Source of the DNA: Hydrogenoanaerobacterium saccharovorans
GTDB lineage: Bacteria > Bacillota > Clostridia > Oscillospirales > Ruminococcaceae
DNA length: 64,000 bases
Direction of reading: 5' to 3'
NCBI RefSeq assembly: GCF_003814745.1
Contig: NZ_RKRD01000001.1
Location: forward strand, 496,001-560,000
In this document: piece after piece, positions 18,243-26,160 of the stretch
Layout of the letters: the number at the start of each line of letters is the position of its first letter
Numbering within the stretch: position 1 is the stretch's first letter
Notes under the pieces: model-generated
What the model saw: the letters and a program-made list of their open reading frames with translations, nothing else
The model's database searches: none
Told to the model about the DNA's origin: nothing
Program-made: the position numbers and the translations under genes

Positions 18243-20027
18243 ATGAAAACGAGCATATTCTGGAAGAAACTTCTCACAAGCACGCTGTGCATTAGCATAA
18301 TTGCATCGATCGGCAGTGGTACGACCGTGTACGCAGCCGATTACCCTGCAAACCCGCCGGATAAAGCAGAGTGGCAGCTGGACTTTGCGGATGAATTTGA
18401 TGGGCCAGAACTGGATAAGACCAAATTTACAGACAATTACCTTACCCACTGGACCACCCTGGAGCAAAGCAAAGCCAACTATACCTTTGAGAACGGAAAT
18501 TTGGTGCTGAAAATCGACAAGGATCAGGGCGGATGGCGCCCCGGTACCGTACAGATGATTTCCAGCATTGCCACTGGGATGCGGGACGGATTGCACCGGT
18601 TTGGCAACGATGTTGAGATGGTAGACCATCATCGCGCCAACACCAATTATGAAACCAAATACGGCTACTTTGAGCTCCGTGCCCGCATTCAAGGCGGCCC
18701 CGGTATGCACTGCGCTTGGTGGATGGTTGGCAACCAGGACAATGCAAATGAAGTAACCGAGATCGACATTTTCGAAATTCTGGGCAAGGAATGTGGCGCC
18801 AACCGCAGCAAGGTAAATGTGTCGGTACACCCTTGGGCAGATCCGGCCAGCCGGGAGCAAAGCCTGAACTATTATGCCAATGCCGATTTAAGCAATGAAT
18901 TCCATGTTTACGGCTTCGAATGGGATGAAACCGGAATGAAATTCTATTTTGACAACCAGCTTGTCAAGCAGACTTCACAGACTCCCAATTATAAAATGAC
19001 AACACTTTTGGGTATTTACGAGGCGCCAAACTCTTGGACAGGCATCCCCGACCCCAATGCGCTGTATCCCAAAAAGTTTGAAATCGACTACTTTAGGGCA
19101 TACAAAAGACCTGCTATGATTGAGCAGGAAAGAACCCCTGCTGCTGGTGAAAATCTTGCCCCCTACGCAGTGAAGGGCTCTGACAAAAGCTGGGATTGGA
19201 ACAACCCTCCCAGCAACGCAGGCGATAATAATGCATATACCTGTATGCAGAGCAAAGATAACGTCACATTTCCGCAGTACATTTATTTTGACTGGAAAGA
19301 TGGGCAGGATTTTGATACAGTTGCATTGAAATCCTGGTATGCACAGGGTCAGGCACCAACCAACTGGGATGTGGAGGTGTCTGCTGACGGTGAAACGAAT
19401 TGGAGTACGGTAGCATCCTCCGGAGATATGACATGGAATACCAACACTGTGGATATTGAAAGCAAAGTACTTGCCTTCAGCAAAGTTACCGGTCAAAAAG
19501 CAATGCGGCTGAAAATCAATAGTGCCAATACCGCTTGGAAGCATTTCGCCATCAATGAGGTAATCGTAAAAGATTCCTCTACACCCTGCGTCGGTACAAA
19601 TATTGCAAATGAAGCTATCCCCATCATGAACAGCGCCGATGCAGGATTTCTGACGGATAATAACTTGGGCAAAGCCACACAGAGCAAAGATAATCTGGCA
19701 ATGCCGCAGTACATAACTTTAAGCTGGGCTACCCCTGTCAGCTTTGACCGTGTAAAGATGCACTGCTGGTACGCCCAAAGCCAGGCGCCCACCAATGTCG
19801 ATATTGAGACATCGGCTGATGGAACCGCCTGGATGACGGCGGCAAACAGCGGGGATTTAGTTTGGCACTCCAATGATAAGACCATTGAGAGCAAGGATTT
19901 TACGTTTACCAGCGTGGAAAATGTAAAACACCTCCGCATTAAAATCAATTCGGCAAATCTTGATTGGAAGCATTTTGCCATCAATGAGTTGGAAGTGTTT
20001 GATGGCGCCAGTAGCATATTACCTTAA
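18243..20027 (+). CDS. Secreted GH16 endo-glycanase with two C-terminal discoidin-like modules
   Basis: A 594-residue extracellular enzyme. An N-terminal signal peptide ends near VYAAD (about residue 31). The GH16 catalytic domain carries EIDIFE with nucleophile E173, D175 and acid/base E178. After residue 300, two related modules of about 130 residues follow, each with SKDN, W/CWYAQ-QAPTN and WKHFAINE motifs, which look like F5/8-type carbohydrate-binding domains. AAGGAGG precedes the ATG. It would cut polymer outside the cell for import. GH16 covers beta-glucanases, agarases and endo-beta-galactosidases; the exact linkage is not readable here. Confidence 0.88.
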   Translation: MKTSIFWKKLLTSTLCISIIASIGSGTTVYAADYPANPPDKAEWQLDFADEFDGPELDKTKFTDNYLTHWTTLEQSKANYTFENGNLVLKIDKDQGGWRPGTVQMISSIATGMRDGLHRFGNDVEMVDHHRANTNYETKYGYFELRARIQGGPGMHCAWWMVGNQDNANEVTEIDIFEILGKECGANRSKVNVSVHPWADPASREQSLNYYANADLSNEFHVYGFEWDETGMKFYFDNQLVKQTSQTPNYKMTTLLGIYEAPNSWTGIPDPNALYPKKFEIDYFRAYKRPAMIEQERTPAAGENLAPYAVKGSDKSWDWNNPPSNAGDNNAYTCMQSKDNVTFPQYIYFDWKDGQDFDTVALKSWYAQGQAPTNWDVEVSADGETNWSTVASSGDMTWNTNTVDIESKVLAFSKVTGQKAMRLKINSANTAWKHFAINEVIVKDSSTPCVGTNIANEAIPIMNSADAGFLTDNNLGKATQSKDNLAMPQYITLSWATPVSFDRVKMHCWYAQSQAPTNVDIETSADGTAWMTAANSGDLVWHSNDKTIESKDFTFTSVENVKHLRIKINSANLDWKHFAINELEVFDGASSILP

Positions 20028-20050
20028 TTCAGCTATCTTCTTCTACTATT

Positions 20051-20089
20051 CCAGACGACCCCGAGCGGAAAGCGCGAGGGGGCGTCTGG
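20051..20089 (+). terminator. Strong intergenic hairpin between GH16 and GH31
   Basis: CCAGACG-CCCC pairs with GGGG-CGTCTGG, giving about 11 bp with a small mismatch. No T-run follows (CCATAAAAAGG), so it is more likely an mRNA-stabilising or processing hairpin than a full terminator. Confidence 0.5.
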
Positions 20090-20127
20090 CCATAAAAAGG
20101 AGCATTAAACAAGAGAGGATGACGGCA

Positions 20128-21618
20128 GTGGAGCTACGCTTTTTAGAAAAAGAGTATTGGTATGGGGGCTATGTAACAGAGGGTGTTCGCCAACCGTACG
20201 GGGCGGAAAGTGATGTGGTATTGGACCTTACGCAGAATTCAACTCCGAATCAGGCTATGCCATTGTTTGTATCTACCCATGGCCGCTGGCTTTGGCAAGA
20301 TCGTGGATTCCCTGTTCAGTTTAAAAAAGGGGTAATCGATTGCCCTGATGATGTGGAAATCGGCAAAGCGGGAGACAGCTTGCGCACAGCGTATTCCGGT
20401 GCGATGAAGAAGCACTTCCCGTTTCATCCCTGTCATCTGGCACCTCAGATGTTTCAAACCCCGGTGTATAACACGTGGATTGAGCTGACCTTTTACCAGA
20501 CGCAGCAAGCCGTATTAAACTATGCTGAAAACATTGTGAGAAATGGGCTGCCCGCCGGAGTTTTAATAATTGATGATGGCTGGAGCGACTATTATGGTAA
20601 GTGGAGTTTTTCCAGGGAGAGCTTTTCTGCGCCGGAGCAGATGCTCCGACAGCTGCATGAATGGGGGTTTTTTGTGATGGTATGGGTTTGCCCGTTTATC
20701 ACGCCGGACACTCTGGTTTACCGCGAATTGAAGGAACAGAACCTCCTCGTAAAAAATGGATGCGGTGAAGTGCACATTGCTCACTGGTGGAACGGATGGT
20801 CGGCTGTTCTTGATTTATCCAAGGCTGCAGCCCGCAGCTGGCTGGATAAACAGATGGATGAGCTCCGGAAATTGGGTGTGGATGGCTTCAAGTTTGATGC
20901 GGGTGATAGCACCTATTACCCGGTTGATGGTGAAATCTCTCCTGATGGGCATTCAGGGTTCTGGGCAGCTTATGGAGAACGCTTTCACTTCAATGAATTT
21001 CGCGTTACAACCAAAGCAGGGGGATGGTCGCTGATGCAGCGGCTTTGCGATAAAGACCATAGCTGGGGCGAAACGGGCTTGGCCGCGCTGATTCCAGATG
21101 CTTTGATACAAAACCTGACGGGGCACCCTTTTTGCTCCCCAGATATGATTGGCGGGGGAGAGTACCGCAATTTTTTAAGCCAGACCTCGCTTGACCCGGA
21201 ATTGTTTCTTCGACATACAGAGGTGGCCTGCTTAATGCCGGTAATGCAGTTTTCTGCTGCGCCGTGGCGTGTGCTCTCCTCACCATACTTTGATAGAATT
21301 AAAAATCTTGTACAGATACGAAATAAATATTGGGAGGAAATCAACAGGGCGATACAGCTTTGCCGAGAGACCGGAGAACCCATTTTGCGACCGCTGGAAT
21401 ATGAATTCCCCAATCAGGGGTGGGCGCAGGTGATGGACGAGTTCATGTTAGGTGATGCCCTTCTCGTCGCCCCGATACTTGTTAAGAATACGAATGTAAG
21501 GCAAGTAGCAATTCCGAAAGGCTGCTGGGGCTGGAAGGATGCTATCATTGAGAGCACGGGTATGATATTGGAAATAACCACCGAACAAGGGGATTTAATT
21601 GTTCTAAGAAAGCTATAG
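20128..21618 (+). CDS. GH31-family alpha-glycosidase
   Basis: A protein of about 496 residues without a signal peptide. The GH31 nucleophile motif is DGFKFDAGD with D257, and a plausible acid/base region lies in the LIPDALIQ to CSPDMIGGGE part. I choose the GTG at 20128, since AGAGAGGA sits 8-9 bases before it; an ATG at 20119 overlaps that same site. GH31 members act on alpha-glucosides, alpha-xylosides, alpha-galactosides or alpha-GalNAc. With the GH110-like enzyme it probably removes alpha-linked residues from the imported oligosaccharide. Confidence 0.85.
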   Translation: MELRFLEKEYWYGGYVTEGVRQPYGAESDVVLDLTQNSTPNQAMPLFVSTHGRWLWQDRGFPVQFKKGVIDCPDDVEIGKAGDSLRTAYSGAMKKHFPFHPCHLAPQMFQTPVYNTWIELTFYQTQQAVLNYAENIVRNGLPAGVLIIDDGWSDYYGKWSFSRESFSAPEQMLRQLHEWGFFVMVWVCPFITPDTLVYRELKEQNLLVKNGCGEVHIAHWWNGWSAVLDLSKAAARSWLDKQMDELRKLGVDGFKFDAGDSTYYPVDGEISPDGHSGFWAAYGERFHFNEFRVTTKAGGWSLMQRLCDKDHSWGETGLAALIPDALIQNLTGHPFCSPDMIGGGEYRNFLSQTSLDPELFLRHTEVACLMPVMQFSAAPWRVLSSPYFDRIKNLVQIRNKYWEEINRAIQLCRETGEPILRPLEYEFPNQGWAQVMDEFMLGDALLVAPILVKNTNVRQVAIPKGCWGWKDAIIESTGMILEITTEQGDLIVLRKL

Positions 21619-21653
21619 CTAGTAATAAACTATCAATCCCTAATGCCGATAAA

Positions 21654-21685
21654 TTGTACATAATGGAATTTTATATTATGTACAA
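21654..21685. repeat. Inverted repeat after the GH31 gene
   Basis: TTGTACATAAT and ATTATGTACAA form an 11-bp stem with a 10-base loop, 36 bases after the GH31 stop. No T-run follows. It could be a weak operon end or an operator for the decayed gene downstream. Confidence 0.5.
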
Positions 21686-21763
21686 CTATACCTATAAAGA
21701 AAAAGCGCTCCGCCTTTAGCATGTTGAATATCCATTTTTATAAATGATAAGGAGCGATACAAA

Positions 21764-22577
21764 ATGCAAATAGATGAATTCTGTAGCAGGATAAAGCTTT
21801 CTTCTGATGCAATTGATAATATAAGTACGCTTGCTTTCGATGAAGAACTTTATCAAGTGAAGAAGAATCAATTATATTCTGATAAAAAAGCTTTTTATCA
21901 GGAATTTGATCACAGCCTGAAAGTGAGCGTATTTTCCTTCAATATTACATACGCTTCGCTATGGACATAAGAGCACAATATACAGAAAAGGGTATTTCAG
22001 AAGAGGTATACTGGGATACATTTTCTGATATTACGTTATGGAAAAGAAAATGCTTTCAAAATATTGGTATTTATGGATTACAGGAGTACGACTGGCTATC
22101 GTTGCATTTGCAGCTCAAATTATTCCGCCTTGGCCGATTGCAGTTTCAGCCTATGCCCTTTCCTTTTGAAATACAAGATGCTGCCTGCCCAAAGAAAGGA
22201 CAGATTGTCCTAAACTACATATTCCCGAGGGCGAAAAGCTGTTTTCAGAGCAGATGAAATTCTCTTATCTTAAAGCTATCGATTTTTTTAAGTTGGAGCC
22301 GATGTAGTTTTTATGCGGGTCTTGGCTACTGAGCCCGGCATTGCCTCTGCTGTTGGATTCAGACTCGAACATCCTAAATTTTCAAAAAGAATACAAGATC
22401 TTTACCATTGATCTGCAGGAGCGTCAAGCGGAAGAACGAATTTTTGGATTTATTTCGGAAAACAAACAAAGCTATCCTGAAGATACCTGTTTGCAAAAAG
22501 CTGCAAAAAAATATTTACTACAAGGAAATAAAATCCTTTTTGCTTGGGGTATTCGTGAAAATAAATGCTTTTTATGA
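21764..22577 (+). pseudogene. Broken DUF5596-type acyltransferase-domain protein
   Basis: Pieces of one protein lie in three successive reading frames. The first (from 21764, with AAGGAGCG upstream) runs to about 21950; the second carries YWDTFSDI and LFRLGRLQFQP (21961-22200); the third carries SWLLSPALPLLL, SDSNILNFQKEY, QAEERIFGF and PEDTCLQKA (to 22577). A TAG also interrupts the third frame near 22290. This order matches the Clostridial acyltransferase-domain (DUF5596) proteins often found by sugar loci. At least two frameshifts and one stop mean it is inactive unless there are sequence errors. Confidence 0.75.
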
Positions 22578-22655
22578 AGCAATTTGTATGAATTATTTCT
22601 GGATTAACCGCAGAACAAAATCATAACCAGTCTGATAAATGGGGAGTGTTTTATT

Positions 22656-23293
22656 ATGCCAAAAAGAATTTATACAACAGAACTGATATTAGAAATAGTG
22701 GATGCAGTATATAGGTGCATATAAGAATCTTACATATAAGCCAGGCACTCCTCCGTCACCTACGATTGTCAAACCACTTGTAGGTAAAACCAAACTAGCG
22801 GGGACTCAAGTGATAGATGCTGCCCATATTTTGAGTTTGATTGGTTCTAAAGTTGGTAGCGTGCACGGTATTCAAACTGTTGATGATGAAACTTTGCGAA
22901 TAATACATGAGCAAATACAGGAACTTAGTAATATGGGTGAAGATGGGCAGGCAGCGCTCTTAAAAGAGTTTGTGGATACGGAGTTGGTCCCTGGAAATTT
23001 ACTAAGTAGCATAAATTTCGATGAATCTTTTGAGGCATAGAAAAAAATTAGACAAAAAAGGGGTGTAGATGCTTTTGCTGAAGTGTGGGGGTTAGATGCA
23101 GAGTTGCTTAGCAAATCTGTATCCTCATATCCTGATTCTCGGTCAGATGTTATCCCATATATTGATGAACTAACTAAAAGTGTTGATTTTGATAAGGCAA
23201 CAAATAAATCTGCGGGGAATAGGTTAAGACACATTATGAAATTGACTAAGGAATTGCCTACCTGGATAGCAGAAACTAAGCAAAAATATAGCT
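22656..23293 (+). pseudogene. Decayed gene remnant, possibly the C-terminus of a type I restriction R subunit
   Basis: An ATG at 22656 begins MPKRIYTTE and runs 22 codons before a one-base shift moves the frame to that of 22702-23040, which a TAG (23038-23040) interrupts; the same frame then continues to 23293. Read through, it gives a helical protein with LVGKTKLAGTQVIDAAHIL, EQIQELSNMGEDGQ, DVIPYIDELTKSVDF and LTKELPTWIAETK. This reminds me of the C-terminal part of some HsdR-type restriction subunits, but the match is from memory and weak. The whole region is AT-rich and looks like degrading defence cargo. Confidence 0.5.
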
Positions 23294-23338
23294 AATATTG
23301 TGAAATTAAATAAGAATTAAGATTTAATTAACCAAAAG

Positions 23339-23380
23339 GGACCAACAGTTACAGAATATATAACTGTTGGTCCTTTATTT
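23339..23380 (+). terminator. Rho-independent terminator
   Basis: GGACCAACAGTTA pairs perfectly with TAACTGTTGGTCC and TTTATTTT follows on the plus strand. It closes plus-strand transcription of the decayed genes and faces the minus-strand terminator of the polY operon. Confidence 0.85.
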
Positions 23381-23412
23381 TATACAACAAATTCCCACAT
23401 ATTGCTACAAAA

Positions 23413-23444
23413 GGATAGACAGTGTTATTTAGCACTGTCTATCC
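23413..23444 (-). terminator. Terminator of the polY operon, overlapping the last stop codon
   Basis: GGATAGACAGTG pairs with CACTGTCTATCC and TTTTGTAGC follows on the minus strand. The TAG stop of the 79-residue gene is part of the stem. An almost identical hairpin is at 6365-6396. Confidence 0.85.
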
Positions 23445-23678
23445 TTTTGCTTCAACGAACCAGCGGGTGTTATCCTCAAAAAATAAATACGTTTCATGCC
23501 CTAATATGCGGCAGGTATAGCGTATCCCCTGCCCACCCACTTTGAGCGATGCAGCAGGGCGGACATCAAGCACTCTATCAACCTCAAATTTTCGTCCGTC
23601 CACCCACTGAATTTCAAGCGGCGTTACATTGCCGCTTGAATCGAACTTTGCTGTCACATCAACATAAGTTCTTTTCAC
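23439..23678 (-). CDS. Small conserved protein behind the Y-family polymerase
   Basis: A 79-residue protein of unknown function, rich in beta-prone segments (VTPLEIQWVDGRKFEVDRVLDVR, then YTCRILGHETYLFFED). It begins 6 bases after the polymerase stop, so it belongs to the same LexA-linked transcript. Small proteins of this kind are often found behind UmuC/DinB-type genes and may assist the polymerase; no motif shows how. A broken relative lies at 6391-6498. Confidence 0.75.
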   Translation of the reverse strand: MKRTYVDVTAKFDSSGNVTPLEIQWVDGRKFEVDRVLDVRPAASLKVGGQGIRYTCRILGHETYLFFEDNTRWFVEAKG

Positions 23679-23684
23679 CTTTTA

Positions 23685-24926
23685 TCACCTCAAATAGCTT
23701 ACAGGATGTATCGTGTGATCGCCCTTTGGGTTAAAACTTGTTAGGGCGGTGTCCTGCAACACTACAGCCCTCTGTACGCAAAAATGCCCATACCTTCGGC
23801 GCAGCCAATCCACAGTACCCTCTAGTACTTCAAGTTCCTCGCGACGTTGTTGATTGCAGAACATATCCAGCTGGATACTCTCGTCACCATGACTAAAATC
23901 GGTTACACTTACGCCAATGCTGCGGATGGGGCGATACCACTTGTAATTGTCTGCAAAAAGCTTCATTGCGATTTGGGTTATTTCGGATGCTAAACACGTA
24001 GGGTGCGTAATTTTAATTTGCCTCGTAAAACTGTATAGCTCACTATCTCTTATACTGATAGACACAGTTTGCCCTTTAAAGCCCTGCTCACGCATTCGTG
24101 CTGCCACACTTTCAGCAAGTACGTAAAATACCATTTTTACGTCGTTATCATCCTCTAAATCACGTGGGGTGGTGGTGCTGTTGCCGATTGACTTGATAAT
24201 AGCAAGGTTATTATAACGGGCGACAGGGGAGGTATCCAAACCATTTGCAAATACCCAAAGCATATCGCCATATTTACCAAACCAACGTCTGAGATGCTGT
24301 GGGTCGGTGTGGGCAAGGCTGCCTATGGTATTGACGCCGTAGTTGTGTAGTTTATTTGCAGTAGCCCTGCCCACATAGAGCAAATCGCTTGCGGGCAGAG
24401 GGTAAACAATATCTTTATAATTTTCTTTCGTAATTACCGTAATGGCATCGGGTTTCTTGTAGTCACTGCCGAGCTTTGCAAAAATCTTGTTGAAACTCAC
24501 ACCGATGGAAACGGTAACGCCCATTTCGTCTCTGACACGCTGGCGTATCTTTTCAGCAATCTGCTCACCCGTACCGTAAATTTTACTGCCTGTTACATCT
24601 AACCAACATTCATCGATGCCGAACGGTTCGACTTGGTCGGTATAATCAAGATAGATGTTTCTTGCCAGTTGGCTAAATCGCAAATAAAGCTTAAAATTCG
24701 GTGGTAGCACTACAAGCTTTGGGCATTTTTGTTTTGCTTGCCAGATTGCATCGCCAGTTTTGATATCAAATCTTTTGGCGATATAGTTTTTGGCAAGGAT
24801 AATACCGTGACGCTGTTCTACATCACCGCCAACTGCAACTGGCTTTTCGCGTAGTTCGGGACGATGTAGACATTCTACCGAGGCATAAAAATTGTTTAAA
24901 TCCACATGTAAAATCTCTCTATCCAA
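23685..24926 (-). CDS. Y-family DNA polymerase (DinB/UvrX type)
   Basis: A 413-residue translesion polymerase. The palm carries D9 (HVDLNNFYASVE) and D105-E106 (FGIDECWLD), the three metal-binding acids of the family; a helix-hairpin-helix region and little-finger domain follow. The start is TTG at 24926 with GGAGGTG five bases before it. A LexA box lies in its promoter, so it should be induced by DNA damage. Polymerases of this type are common on conjugative elements, where they help copy damaged or single-stranded incoming DNA. Confidence 0.92.
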   Translation of the reverse strand: MDREILHVDLNNFYASVECLHRPELREKPVAVGGDVEQRHGIILAKNYIAKRFDIKTGDAIWQAKQKCPKLVVLPPNFKLYLRFSQLARNIYLDYTDQVEPFGIDECWLDVTGSKIYGTGEQIAEKIRQRVRDEMGVTVSIGVSFNKIFAKLGSDYKKPDAITVITKENYKDIVYPLPASDLLYVGRATANKLHNYGVNTIGSLAHTDPQHLRRWFGKYGDMLWVFANGLDTSPVARYNNLAIIKSIGNSTTTPRDLEDDNDVKMVFYVLAESVAARMREQGFKGQTVSISIRDSELYSFTRQIKITHPTCLASEITQIAMKLFADNYKWYRPIRSIGVSVTDFSHGDESIQLDMFCNQQRREELEVLEGTVDWLRRRYGHFCVQRAVVLQDTALTSFNPKGDHTIHPVSYLR

Positions 24927-24945
24927 TTTTTCACCTCCACAAAAA

Positions 24946-25015
24946 GAACATATGTTTACTATGCCGTTAGTATACCGCTATTTTAATTGCAAATCAATGG
25001 AATCTATTGTAAATA
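24946..25015. promoter_or_regulatory. Divergent promoters with a LexA (SOS) box
   Basis: GAACATATGTTT at 24946-24957 matches the Gram-positive LexA/DinR operator (GAAC-N4-GTTC type, one end base off). The minus-strand promoter for polY is TTGATT (24997-24992), 17 bases, TATACT (24974-24969), which puts the LexA box at about +5 to +16. A plus-strand promoter for the SRAP gene overlaps it: TTGCAA (24987-24992), 17 bases, TAAATA (25010-25015). Repression of polY should be direct; effect on the SRAP gene is less certain. Confidence 0.75.
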
Positions 25016-25054
25016 GCAAAAATGCTGTGCATAATAAGATAAGAGGTGATTGTT

Positions 25055-25630
25055 ATGTGTGGCAGATATAGCCTATTTACCGATGAGCAAAATGAAGAAA
25101 TTCGCAATATCATCGAGGAAGTAAACAAAAAATATTATGGCAGTGATATAAAAACGGGTGAGATTTATCCAACAAATATTGCTCCTGTGCTGGTAGCCAA
25201 AGGGCAGCGGCTCGAGCCTGCGCCGTTAATTTGGGGATTCCCGCATTTTAAAGGCAGCGGTGTGATTATCAATGCCCGTGCGGAAACCGCCGAAGAAAAG
25301 AGGATGTTCCGCGACAGCCTTATTCGGCGGCGTTGTGTCATACCATCCACGGGCTTTTTTGAATGGCAGCATGACGAAAGCAAACAGAAGTATCGGTTTA
25401 ACCTGTCCGATACTTCGACGCTTTATATGGCGGGGTTTTACAGCGAATTTAAAGGAGAACGGCGTTATATTATCCTTACTACCGATGCCAATCAATCTAC
25501 AGCAGACGTGCACAACCGTATGCCTGTTGTACTGCAAAAAAGTATGCTCAATGACTGGGTGTTTGACAGCGACAAGGCATTAAGCATTCTGCATCGTGTA
25601 CCGCCGATGCTTACGAAAGTACCCGTATAA
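25055..25630 (+). CDS. SRAP/HMCES-type abasic-site protein (YedK-like)
   Basis: A 191-residue SOS-response-associated protein. These enzymes use Cys2, freed after removal of Met1, to form a covalent link with abasic sites in single-stranded DNA. The ATG at 25055 gives MCGRYS, placing the Cys at position 2, and AAGAGGTGA lies just upstream; a GTG at 25046 would bury it. Other family motifs are NARAET, RRCVIPSTGFFEW and the HNRMPV stretch with its histidine. It is divergent from the Y-family polymerase, and both fit protection of single-stranded DNA during transfer. Confidence 0.92.
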   Translation: MCGRYSLFTDEQNEEIRNIIEEVNKKYYGSDIKTGEIYPTNIAPVLVAKGQRLEPAPLIWGFPHFKGSGVIINARAETAEEKRMFRDSLIRRRCVIPSTGFFEWQHDESKQKYRFNLSDTSTLYMAGFYSEFKGERRYIILTTDANQSTADVHNRMPVVLQKSMLNDWVFDSDKALSILHRVPPMLTKVPV

Positions 25631-25633
25631 TTG

Positions 25634-25837
25634 CTACTTTTCTATGAATGGCTCAATTACAAGCTGCCCTTTGTCGTTCATCCACAGTACAAGGGTTGCA
25701 ACTTCACCTAACCCCAGCTCGTCAACAATTTCAAGCGGTAGCCGAAGCCGATAATCGTTGTTCAGTGTGACACTGCGATAATACACATCGTTTTGTGCAG
25801 AGCACGGATAAATATTGCGTTGTTTTTCATTTGGCAT
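25634..25837 (-). CDS. Small AbrB/SpoVT-like DNA-binding protein
   Basis: A 67-residue protein with a swapped-hairpin AbrB-like domain: YRSVTLNNDYRLRLPLEIVDELGLGEVATLVLW. It probably binds DNA as a dimer and may regulate nearby element genes. GGAG lies about 10 bases before the ATG. It converges with the SRAP gene, 3 bases apart, and no toxin gene is adjacent, so an antitoxin role is not supported here. Confidence 0.7.
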   Translation of the reverse strand: MPNEKQRNIYPCSAQNDVYYRSVTLNNDYRLRLPLEIVDELGLGEVATLVLWMNDKGQLVIEPFIEK

Positions 25838-25909
25838 GGTTTTAAATCTCCATTCTTAAAATATTATGGCTTTTAGCCTGTCTGTATTTTACAGCTGAAA
25901 ATAAAAAAG

Positions 25910-25932
25910 CACCGTCAACAAATACGGTGCGA
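25910..25932 (-). terminator. Terminator on the minus strand
   Basis: GCACCGT pairs with ACGGTGC around an 8-base loop; reading leftward it is followed by TTTTTTATTTTC. It ends transcripts coming from the winged-helix gene, about 230 bases past its stop. Confidence 0.75.
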
Positions 25933-25939
25933 ATTAACA

Positions 25940-26105
25940 AACAAGGTCAAGACCAATATATTTATTTGCAAGTTGAATTATATAAAATTCATAAAAGCAC
26001 GTTGGCCGACCTTGTTATGTTTGATTTTATGCAAGATTAGTTGTTTGCTCAATCACCCATTATCTAAGTTTAGATAATACTATCCTAGAACATGATAATA
26101 TTATC
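25940..26105. repeat. Cluster of inverted repeats beside the replication-type gene
   Basis: The 323-base gap between the AbrB-like and winged-helix genes contains several dyads. AACAAGGTC (25940-25948) with nearby CCAA pairs with TTGG...GACCTTGTT (26002-26016). ATTATCTAA/TTAGATAAT forms a near-perfect palindrome at 26059-26078, and GATAATATTATC a perfect one at 26094-26105. The AT-rich setting next to a replication-like protein suggests an origin or control region, or a structured 3' RNA; this is inference. Confidence 0.5.
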
Positions 26106-26160
26106 TTTTCAGTTGCAGTAAACAGTGGGTATAGTTACTGCCCCCGCAAAAGAGTACCAC

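Noticed and set aside
25634..25837. Antitoxin of a toxin-antitoxin pair
   Set aside because: The AbrB-like domain would fit MazE-type antitoxins, but no toxin-sized gene is adjacent on the same strand.
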